In this document: positions 1-5,832 of the stretch, piece after piece | Layout: each line of letters begins with the position of its first letter | How positions within the stretch are numbered: position 1 is the first letter of the stretch | Source of the DNA: Actinomycetota bacterium | Lineage (GTDB): Bacteria > Actinomycetota > Acidimicrobiia > Acidimicrobiales > Acidimicrobiaceae | NCBI GenBank assembly: GCA_027318945.1 | Contig: DAHVOF010000059.1 | Location: 1-8,578 of the forward strand | DNA: 8,578 nt | Reading direction: 5' to 3' | Made by a program: the position numbers and the translations under genes | Notes under the pieces: model-generated | Told to the model about the DNA's origin: nothing | Seen by the model: only the letters and a program-made list of their open reading frames with translations | The model's database searches: none

Positions 1-4
1 TCAG

Positions 5-18
5 CATTTACCTCCCTT
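5..18 (-). promoter_or_regulatory. Shine-Dalgarno-like box and possible ATG of a gene leaving the left edge
   Basis: Read on the minus strand, AAGGGAGG (positions 18 to 11) is followed after three bases (TAA) by ATG at 7-5 and then CTGA up to the edge. A purine-rich box this close to full Shine-Dalgarno complementarity suggests that a minus-strand gene starts here or a few bases beyond the window. The spacing to this ATG is short, so the true start could be a codon just outside. If real, the gene would be co-directional with and downstream of the hyuB-like gene. The box could also be chance. Confidence 0.3.
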
Positions 19-764
19 GACATCCAAGCTCATGCAATCATCACGCTGTAATATCTGCCTTGCCACGCCGCCCGAATTTGAGACATGCGATGCATCCTGC
101 CGGAAGTAGCTAATCCTGAAGTGGCACCGGTCTCGCAACAGTCGAAAGCAAGAGTCAGTGATGCTGCTCAGAGTAAATGCTCCTCTTGCGGTGGCGTTCG
201 AAGCTGGCATAATGCACGTGTGCGTACATCAGTGCACGTCGTTAAATTGCCGATTGCACCACGGCTTGGCTCGAAGATAGTTTACATCAGGATAGCTGGG
301 CCGGTAGCTCCAATGAAATTCTGTCCGGATTCATCTATCTTCCAAGCCGAGATTGGGCGTCGCTGGACTACTATCAGCTGTCGATAGTGCGAAAGTGGTG
401 ATTCCAGTTGACGGATATGGCTTGCGATTAGTGGGCGCTTCCAAACAATGCGCCGGAAAAGCGGACGATTGACGTATCAGGAGTCCACCATGAAACCTTT
501 CGTAAGCGGGAAAGATCAGAGAAAGATGGAGCTGCCGAACGAATTACGGGAGCAAATGAGATCGTGCTTAAGACGTACACAGAATTTCCAAGCAGATGCC
601 ATTGACATCCGACGGTGGTTGACGAATTGTTGGCCATGGTGAATGCACACGAATTTCAGCCTTCAAGATCATCGCGTCTTGTCGTCAAACCGGACTGAGG
701 GCACCTGGTTGCGCCGCCGCCCTCCAAGGCCCGTCCTGCGATCTGCACATTCTGGTTGGGCCAG
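19..764. other. Long gene-poor stretch downstream of the hyuB-like gene
   Basis: No reading frame here gives a recognisable protein, a good ribosome binding site, or a length above about 100 codons. The longest open stretch, at 85-387 on the plus strand, has no family-like motif and no Shine-Dalgarno sequence. One plus-strand frame (246-698) is protein-like in places but is broken by three stops (TGA 399-401, TAG 429-431, TGA 603-605). It may be a decayed gene or chance. No clear Rho-independent terminator for the hyuB-like gene is visible. No tRNA, CRISPR array or insertion-sequence ends were seen. Confidence 0.5.
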
Positions 765-2498
765 TCAGACCACCGATAGTCCATAAGTGCGCTCTGCGCG
801 TTCGGGGGAAAGTAATCCGTCCTCGATATCGGCCAGAACCAACTCCTTTTCGCGTAGTTCTGCGGGCCCGAAGCCACCTCCCCCCATCCCTCTTACATAT
901 ACGACATCACCGGCATTGATTTCGAGACCCAAAGCAGAAGGTTGTTGGGTTAGGACTTCCTCTTCCCCATCGAGTTCCTCATAAAGAGGTACTTGGCTTT
1001 TCAACCTGTTTAAAATATCCGTACGACGTTTGATGAGTATTTTGGAAGGAGATCCGTCTTCACCGCCCAAAAAACCCCGAGAGCCGATATCCCGACCTAT
1101 ATAAAAGCTCAAATCGCTAGCAGTTTCGACACCGTACAGGCATCTGGACCAGTAACCTGCTCTTCCACCTCGATACTGGCCTGCTCCTTCAGAGTCAGCG
1201 AGGAGACCTCGCGAAAGATAAAGAATTGGATATCGGTATTCGTAGGATTCTATGCTGGGAAGAGCCGTATTGGTGGAACCAGCAATATTGGAGACGTCAA
1301 TCCCGTCGCTGAAAGCGCGTGCGCCGCCACCGTGCAATGAGGCATCACCGCGAACCGTATACCATCTCCCAAGGGGGTCTGTCCCCGACCATTGAACGTC
1401 AGTGAATCCCCATCCCCATTCAGCCATAGCGTATTCTTGCCGACCAGTCCCGACCAAGGCCTGGGTCAACAAAGCCATCGTTAGACCTTGAACTCTCCAG
1501 CCCGTAATTGTTGATGCTCCGGAGCAAGGCGCAGGAGGATTGCAGTTAACCAAGGTCCCGCTGGGGATGTTGACGTCTACTAGATCGAAGGTTCCGGCAT
1601 TCACTGTAAGATCGGGGAACAGCTGACACGCTAGGATGTTGTGGAGGTTTGCGACCGCGCACGGTAGTGCGCAGTTGATGAATGTCTTGGCCTCCCCATC
1701 CGTACCGGAAAAGTCGAATTCGAGCTTGTCTTCGCTCACGATTAGATTTGCTCTTATTTCATATACCCTGTCGTAGTCGAGATATTCTACGGCCTCGTAG
1801 CGACCCTTATTGAGACCTGAAATCCTCTCTTTCGCCTGCGCTTTTGCCAGCTCCAAAGAGCTTTCAAACGTTTGCTGAAGGGCGTCGGTGCCGTAGCGTT
1901 CGACAAGTGACAAAATCTTTTCCGAGGCAGCGAAGTTGGCGGAGATCTGAGCCTTCAAGTCGAGCGACTGATATCTAGGCATCCTGACATTATCCAAAAA
2001 AAGATTGAAGATGTCATCCCTGATTGTCCCGTCTTGGACAATGCGTGTTGGCTTGAAAATTATGCCTTCTTGGTGCCAGTCAGTTGCTAGCGGGGCACGC
2101 CCTGGCGTCATGGCGCCGACATCAACATGATGTGTGGCATTGCCTACCCACGCGACAAGATCCCCTTTGTAGTGAATCGGCATCATCACCGCGAGGTCGA
2201 GTATATGTAGAGCTCCGGAGTGCGGATCGTTCACGAGGTACATGTCTCCCGGTCGAATGTCATTTTCGAATCTCTTCATGCAGCTCTGTAGCATGTAGGA
2301 CAGAGTCGTGCCATGTCGTGGCATCCACGTGGAATATACAACGGTACGTCCAGAGGCGTCTGACACGTTGAAGCCTAGATCGCGACCCTCCACTACGCCA
2401 GGGCTAACCGCGCAGCGCTGGAGCACGAGGCCGCCCTCGTACCCGATCCGCAACAAACGATTAGAAATGATTTCAGTGAGAACGGGATCGATGTTCAT
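765..2498 (-). CDS. hyuB: Hydantoinase B/oxoprolinase family protein (HyuB-type subunit)
   Basis: This is a complete 577-residue protein of normal length for the HyuB family, which includes N-methylhydantoinase B, the C-terminal part of 5-oxoprolinase and the acetone/acetophenone carboxylase subunits. These cytosolic enzymes work with a HyuA-type ATPase subunit on cyclic amides or in ATP-dependent carboxylation. Visible family hallmarks are the N-terminal DPVLTEIISNRLLRIGYE segment (4-21), NDPHSGALHILDL (90-102), THHVDVGAM (122-130), QEGI (143-146), DNVRMP (169-174), GAGQYRGGRAGY (438-449) and the C-terminal MGGGGFGPAELRE (538-550) followed by DGLLSPERAERTYGL. The ATG at 2498 directly abuts AGGAG; a second box, AAGGAG at 2515-2510, lies 11 bases upstream and is probably the one used. 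No hyuA lies on either side within the window, so the partner must be encoded elsewhere. The family call is firm; the substrate is unknown. Confidence 0.9.
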   Translation of the reverse strand: MNIDPVLTEIISNRLLRIGYEGGLVLQRCAVSPGVVEGRDLGFNVSDASGRTVVYSTWMPRHGTTLSYMLQSCMKRFENDIRPGDMYLVNDPHSGALHILDLAVMMPIHYKGDLVAWVGNATHHVDVGAMTPGRAPLATDWHQEGIIFKPTRIVQDGTIRDDIFNLFLDNVRMPRYQSLDLKAQISANFAASEKILSLVERYGTDALQQTFESSLELAKAQAKERISGLNKGRYEAVEYLDYDRVYEIRANLIVSEDKLEFDFSGTDGEAKTFINCALPCAVANLHNILACQLFPDLTVNAGTFDLVDVNIPSGTLVNCNPPAPCSGASTITGWRVQGLTMALLTQALVGTGRQEYAMAEWGWGFTDVQWSGTDPLGRWYTVRGDASLHGGGARAFSDGIDVSNIAGSTNTALPSIESYEYRYPILYLSRGLLADSEGAGQYRGGRAGYWSRCLYGVETASDLSFYIGRDIGSRGFLGGEDGSPSKILIKRRTDILNRLKSQVPLYEELDGEEEVLTQQPSALGLEINAGDVVYVRGMGGGGFGPAELREKELVLADIEDGLLSPERAERTYGLSVV

Positions 2499-2919
2499 CT
2501 CCTAAATTGCTCCTTGAAGTGGTCTGAATAAGCCATCATGACAATGCAACGGCATCTTCTACGATACCAGTCGCTATTGCGGGAACTCCGGTGGATGTCG
2601 CTGATCGGGGCACGGTTCCGATTCGTTAACGTGCTTTTGGTAGAAGATTGCCCAGATTACTTGTGGTTTGAGGATGCAGAAATGTGGATTTCAAGATTGT
2701 ATAAGGTTTGCCAGCATGTTGGGGACGCTATGGTGAGCAACGACATTTGTCTCGACTATCCGTTCTGATATTGGGAAAATTCGTTTTAGCGTCTCAGAAC
2801 ATGATACTTTTACGTATAGCGGCTGTTAGGTTTCTGCCTGGATTTGGAACGTTAGCACATGCGGGCGGGCATCTATTACATCCTGCGGACAGGGGCGCCT
2901 TCTGACTTGTGGCGTGCCC

Positions 2920-2939
2920 ATTCGACTGCATATTCGACT
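2920..2939. repeat. Short direct repeat ATTCGACT x2 upstream of the GntR gene
   Basis: ATTCGACT occurs at 2920-2927 and again at 2932-2939, a 12-bp period that places both copies nearly on the same face of the helix. They lie 38-57 bp upstream of the regulator's GTG start, where promoter or operator elements are expected. They could be regulator half-sites or chance. Confidence 0.3.
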
Positions 2940-2961
2940 AAGGTGTCAGGGATGTTAACAC

Positions 2962-2967
2962 AGGAGG
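2962..2967 (+). promoter_or_regulatory. Ribosome binding site that fixes the GTG start of the GntR gene
   Basis: AGGAGG lies nine bases before GTG at 2977-2979. No ATG in this frame precedes the winged-helix domain with comparable spacing, so this box supports the GTG start. The palindrome TGTTAACA (2953-2960) sits immediately upstream of it. Confidence 0.75.
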
Positions 2968-2976
2968 ACCCGAAGG

Positions 2977-3738
2977 GTGGCGAGTAATCCTACTCCGGCG
3001 CGCCGAACCACGAACGTAGGCCAAGAGCTGTTTAGTCCTGTGACGTCGGCAAGGATTTCTGCGACGATCGTCAATCAAATTAGAGCGCTAATTCATCAGG
3101 GTCAACTTGCGCCAGGCGACAGACTTCCGTCGGAGCGGGAGCTATGTGCGTCTTTTGGTGTCAGCAGAATTACCATTAGGGACGCGCTGCGGGTTTTAGA
3201 GTCGTCGGGACTTATCGAAATTCGAGTGGGTGCGCACGGTGGCGCCTACGTAACAGCCCCGACCAGCTCGAATATAATTTCCGGTCTCACTGATATGCTT
3301 GCGATGTCGTCGCTCTCGGCTGCCGAGATCACCGAGGCGAGGATTATTTTCGAGTTGGGCATTATTGAGCTAGTATGCGCGCGGGCTAAGGACGAGGACT
3401 TTGATACTCTAGAGGAGATTTTGGAACGGTCGCGCGCAGCACTTGAAGCCGGTAGCTATAACACGGATCTTTCAGCCGAGTTTCATATAGGCCTTGCGAG
3501 AAGCGCGCACAACAGAACCCTCAACCTGATAGTGGAGGCCTTTCAGGGTCCATTACGATATTCGTTACTAGAGGCGAAAAACGCGGCACCTAGCATGGGC
3601 GATCCTGGAGTTGCCGAGCATCACGAGCTCTTGAAAGCGCTTCGCGATAGGGATCCAGTTGCGGCCAGGGATCTGCTCTACAGACATCTGAGTCGCACCT
3701 ACCATCGACTCGCTAGGGAAGAGCTTCCCAAGTCCTGA
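2977..3738 (+). CDS. GntR-family transcriptional regulator, FadR/FCD subfamily
   Basis: This is a 253-residue DNA-binding regulator of typical FadR-subfamily length. After a short polar leader comes a winged helix-turn-helix at about residues 25-93. It carries the GntR hallmarks GDRLPSERELCASFGVSR (47-64), IRDALRVLESSGLI (67-80) and the wing GAHGGAYV (85-92). The C-terminal all-helical FCD ligand-binding domain (about 115-245) begins with EARIIFELGIIELVCARA. It contains the usual metal-ligand candidates D164, H170, H215 or H216, and H237. FCD proteins of this type commonly sense small organic acids through a bound metal. The gene is divergent from the hyuB-like gene and convergent with the methyltransferase. 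It is the only regulator in view and so the natural candidate to control the hyuB-like gene and perhaps the cupin promoter. Start is GTG with a strong AGGAGG. Family assignment is secure; targets and ligand are inference. Confidence 0.93.
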   Translation: MASNPTPARRTTNVGQELFSPVTSARISATIVNQIRALIHQGQLAPGDRLPSERELCASFGVSRITIRDALRVLESSGLIEIRVGAHGGAYVTAPTSSNIISGLTDMLAMSSLSAAEITEARIIFELGIIELVCARAKDEDFDTLEEILERSRAALEAGSYNTDLSAEFHIGLARSAHNRTLNLIVEAFQGPLRYSLLEAKNAAPSMGDPGVAEHHELLKALRDRDPVAARDLLYRHLSRTYHRLAREELPKS

Positions 3739-3862
3739 ACCTTCCGTTGGTTGCGCAGAAGTATGCCGATATGGCAAGTTCTATAAGCGTTGGAATCGGT
3801 GTTTGGACTAGCAAGCATTTGCCAATCGCCCACTGTCGACCATTATCTGCAGCTTAGATCTA

Positions 3863-4531
3863 TTATTTATTGGGTTTTTTCGCCATGATAAGAAATGTGT
3901 AGTAGGTCTGCCAGGCCGTGGTGACTTCTTTAACGCCCGAAGAGGCTAGAGAGGCAAGGTGTTCTGAGAGTCCAGGAGCGGATCGGGTGTGTTGGTGGTC
4001 CGCTTCACTCTTGGCTTGCCTGCCGGGAAAGAGCTGTTTTCTGGCGGATCTAAGAACGGGATCCCAGTTAGATCCAAGGTAGGCGTGGTCGAGATTGATT
4101 ATCCACCCGCCTGGTCGCAAGAGTCGCGCCACGTCTGAATAGAAGACGGTGAGTTCTTCGGCAGAGAAGTGGTGAGTGGCTCTCGACGTGAGTACGGCAT
4201 CGAGGTCGGATGGGATATCCAAGGAAGCAACTCCGCTCATGTCTCCCACAATCCAAGAAACTCTATTCGAGTAGTCCGCAAGTTCCTTTTGCGCAACATT
4301 GCGCATACTCTCCGAGGCATCGTGCCAGATCCCAAAAGAGTCAGGAAAGTAGTCAAGAAAGACCTTAAGGAAAGTTCCGGGTCCCGATGCTATGTCTATG
4401 AATTTGGAAACCCTCCCCTTATCTGCCGAGACAATCGAGGCTGCAATCTTCCGGGGAAGGTCAAGCATTTCACGCTGTGAATCGGCATTGAGCCAATGTG
4501 CAGCCTCATCTTCGCTCCACTTTCGTGCCAT
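3863..4531 (-). CDS. Class I SAM-dependent methyltransferase, substrate unknown
   Basis: This is a 222-residue cytosolic protein with a Rossmann-type methyltransferase core. Motif I is FIDIASGPGTFL (44-55), the glycine-rich SAM-binding loop. D71 in WHDASESM (69-76) fits the acidic residue that binds the ribose hydroxyls. GDMSG (96-100) fits the adenine-contacting motif, DLDAVLTSRATHHF (109-122) is the strand-4 motif, and LLRPGGWIINLDH (137-149) is the post-core motif of the Methyltransf_11/25-like group. The C-terminus ends with a strand, YYTFLIMAKK. I chose the ATG at 4531 because AAGGGAG (4544-4538) lies six bases upstream. An in-frame ATG at 4627 adds 32 polar residues, lacks a ribosome binding site and would run the coding sequence through the cupin promoter. 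The gene is divergent from the cupin gene and convergent with the GntR gene. Nothing identifies the methyl acceptor; a small molecule is more likely than nucleic acid. Confidence 0.85.
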   Translation of the reverse strand: MARKWSEDEAAHWLNADSQREMLDLPRKIAASIVSADKGRVSKFIDIASGPGTFLKVFLDYFPDSFGIWHDASESMRNVAQKELADYSNRVSWIVGDMSGVASLDIPSDLDAVLTSRATHHFSAEELTVFYSDVARLLRPGGWIINLDHAYLGSNWDPVLRSARKQLFPGRQAKSEADHQHTRSAPGLSEHLASLASSGVKEVTTAWQTYYTFLIMAKKPNK

Positions 4532-4573
4532 CAATCGCTCCCTTCGTGATGTCTTGATAGATTGCTTCGAGAC

Positions 4574-4597
4574 GACCCCGGCCAGACCACGGGGGTC
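4574..4597. repeat. Inverted repeat upstream of the methyltransferase
   Basis: GACCCC at 4574-4579 and GGGGTC at 4592-4597 form a perfect 6-bp inverted repeat around a 12-base spacer that contains CCAGACCA. It lies between the methyltransferase start and the -35 box of the divergent cupin promoter. It could be an operator, a leader hairpin for the methyltransferase transcript, or chance. Confidence 0.3.
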
Positions 4598-4607
4598 AGA
4601 GCGTCTG

Positions 4608-4636
4608 TTGACCTCGAACTTGTCCACATTTATAAT
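4608..4636 (+). promoter_or_regulatory. Sigma70-type promoter of the cupin gene
   Basis: TTGACC at 4608-4613 matches five of six -35 consensus bases. TATAAT at 4631-4636 matches the -10 consensus perfectly, and the spacer is exactly 17 bp. Transcription would start near 4643, giving a leader of about 70 bases before the ATG at 4713. This is the best promoter in the window. Its position also argues against the longer methyltransferase start at 4627. Confidence 0.75.
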
Positions 4637-4654
4637 AACGTAACACCAATGTGG
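4624..4654. promoter_or_regulatory. Candidate operator: 7-bp inverted repeat spanning the -10 box and start site
   Basis: CCACATT (4624-4630) and AATGTGG (4648-4654) are perfect inverted copies separated by 17 bp. They bracket the TATAAT box and the predicted transcription start of the cupin gene. A protein bound here would block RNA polymerase, so a repressor site is plausible. The GntR regulator encoded nearby is one candidate, although the wide spacer is longer than in typical FadR-type operators. A single AATGTGG also occurs at 2681-2687 in the hyuB-gntR intergenic region, without a matching partner. Confidence 0.4.
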
Positions 4655-4712
4655 TCGGGCGAGACTTTGGTAAGATGTTTAGACGATCAGATTTGTTGAA
4701 TGAGGAGGAACA

Positions 4713-5714
4713 ATGAGCAAAGAAGGACGCGTATTTCTTCGCGGAATGACTTCGCAGACGTACGGACTCTCGGGGTTTCGCAATATGCAGCTTGAGCTGG
4801 ACCGAGTCAGGAGTGAGTCGATTGTAACCGATGATGCGACAATTGGTCACTCTGGGGATTCCGAGGAGTCCCGTACTTGGTGGAAGATCGGGCCCGGGGA
4901 TGACGAGTTCCTTACGCAGACTCTGCAAGTGCACTTCGTGGAGCTATTTCCGGGTGGTTCCAACCATGGGCATGGTCACCAGAACGACGCTCTGTTCTAC
5001 ATTCTGGAAGGCAAAGGTTACGAGATCCATGATGATAAGCGTTATGACTGGGAGAAGGGCGATCTTGTTGTCGTTCACAATGATTCCGTACACCGCCATT
5101 TTAATGCCTCAGATACCGAGCGTGCTCTCTGCATAATCTTCAAGGCCAAGTCACAGTGGATGTTTCTCGGAATGATCCAGCAAGGTCGGAGTGCTCCATT
5201 CGATAAAGAAGGTTTTGGCCCTCGGATCGACTGGAGTCAGGTATGGATGGATGACGTCGAGAACAGGAAGAAGGTTGTCAAGCCCTCCGATACTAAGTGG
5301 GAAGAGGTCCCCGGAGGCAGGGTGAGGGTGATGAGTTCACCCGAGCGGACCGATATCAGGACTTTTAGCGTGGACGTATACGAGCAGGAAGTTCGGCCCG
5401 GTTCGGAGAGCGAGGCCCACTGGCATATGGCAGACGAGGTTGTCTACGTGCTTTCCGGTGCGGGAAAGAGCCACCAATGGCAGGTTGAAGCTGAAATTGC
5501 CGAAAAATACTACGCCCACGTTGCCAGTGCCCCCAAGACGTTTGACATTCAGACCGGCGATGTCCTGTACATACCTCAAAACACAATCCATCAATACGTA
5601 AATACGTCAGATGAGCCCCTGGTCTTCCTTTCCGCTCAGAACAGGATGTTCAAGTCTCTGGGATACAAGGCTGAGATTCACGTGAAGATGGACAATGGGC
5701 AGCCAGTCTTCTAA
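4713..5714 (+). CDS. Bicupin protein, gentisate 1,2-dioxygenase-like
   Basis: This is a 333-residue protein with two cupin beta-barrels and no signal peptide, so it should be cytosolic. Cupin 1 (about 72-145) has H87 and H89 in HGHQNDALFYILEGKG, then GDLVVVHNDSVHRHFN with H127. This follows the His-x-His...Ala-Leu...Glu-Gly and downstream His pattern of gentisate dioxygenases, whose iron is held by three histidines. Cupin 2 (about 217-306) has H236, H238 and E242 in HWHMADEVVYVLSGAG, and H293 in GDVLYIPQNTIHQYVN, the classical three-His/one-Glu set. Both barrels therefore could bind metal. The protein is shorter at the N-terminus than usual gentisate dioxygenases, so substrate identity is open; salicylate-, hydroxynaphthoate- or other ring-cleaving bicupins are alternatives. 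GAGGAGG at 4702-4708 precedes the ATG by four bases. The gene is monocistronic, between a strong promoter and a terminator. Confidence 0.82.
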   Translation: MSKEGRVFLRGMTSQTYGLSGFRNMQLELDRVRSESIVTDDATIGHSGDSEESRTWWKIGPGDDEFLTQTLQVHFVELFPGGSNHGHGHQNDALFYILEGKGYEIHDDKRYDWEKGDLVVVHNDSVHRHFNASDTERALCIIFKAKSQWMFLGMIQQGRSAPFDKEGFGPRIDWSQVWMDDVENRKKVVKPSDTKWEEVPGGRVRVMSSPERTDIRTFSVDVYEQEVRPGSESEAHWHMADEVVYVLSGAGKSHQWQVEAEIAEKYYAHVASAPKTFDIQTGDVLYIPQNTIHQYVNTSDEPLVFLSAQNRMFKSLGYKAEIHVKMDNGQPVF

Positions 5715-5760
5715 GGCATAATGGTAGGGGTGAACTGCTTTCGATGATCCTTTAAATGCG

Positions 5761-5793
5761 ACCGGGCTGCCCAAGGGCAGCCCGGTTTCTCTT
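5761..5793 (+). terminator. Rho-independent terminator after the cupin gene
   Basis: ACCGGGCTGCCC (5761-5772) and GGGCAGCCCGGT (5775-5786) are perfect inverted copies, giving an 11-bp GC-rich stem with a CAAG loop. It is followed on the plus strand by the pyrimidine-rich tail TTCTCTT. It lies 46 bp past the cupin stop codon and between convergent genes. The minus-strand side lacks a T-run directly after the stem, so termination of the tctC transcript there is possible but less certain. Confidence 0.8.
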
Positions 5794-5832
5794 ATGTCAA
5801 AAGGCTTGTTTCTGATAACTCAGCAGTTTGAA

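Larger units (their letters stand above)
2499..2976. other. Divergent intergenic region between hyuB-like gene and GntR regulator
   Basis: These 478 bp must carry the promoters of both flanking genes, but I see no near-consensus -35/-10 pair for either. A plus-strand open frame at 2538-2768 (76 codons) has no ribosome binding site and no recognisable motif, so I do not call it a gene. Possible operator elements are the palindromes CGTTAACG (2624-2631) and TGTTAACA (2953-2960), the direct repeat at 2920-2939, and TGGTCTGAATA at 2520-2530. The last resembles the TNGTNNNACNA half-palindromes bound by FadR-type GntR proteins, with one mismatch. All of these are weak on their own. Confidence 0.5.

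Noticed and set aside
85..387. 100-codon plus-strand open frame near the left edge
   Set aside because: It lacks a ribosome binding site and any domain-like pattern; a different frame in the same stretch looks more protein-like yet is broken by stops.
2538..2768. 76-codon plus-strand open frame in the hyuB-gntR intergenic region
   Set aside because: It has no ribosome binding site, no recognisable motif, and an unconvincing Trp/Cys-rich composition.
2893..2919. Imperfect GGGCGCC/GGCGTGCCC hairpin upstream of the GntR gene
   Set aside because: The pairing needs a two-base bulge and has no clear regulatory placement.
3764..3776. TGCC-gatat-GGCA hairpin between the convergent GntR and methyltransferase genes as a terminator
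   Set aside because: The stem is only four base pairs with no T-run after it. No convincing terminator was found in 3739-3862.
4532..4627. Longer methyltransferase start at the in-frame ATG at 4627
   Set aside because: It has no ribosome binding site, adds a polar 32-residue extension ahead of the fold, and would place the cupin promoter inside the coding sequence. The ATG at 4531 has AAGGGAG at good spacing.
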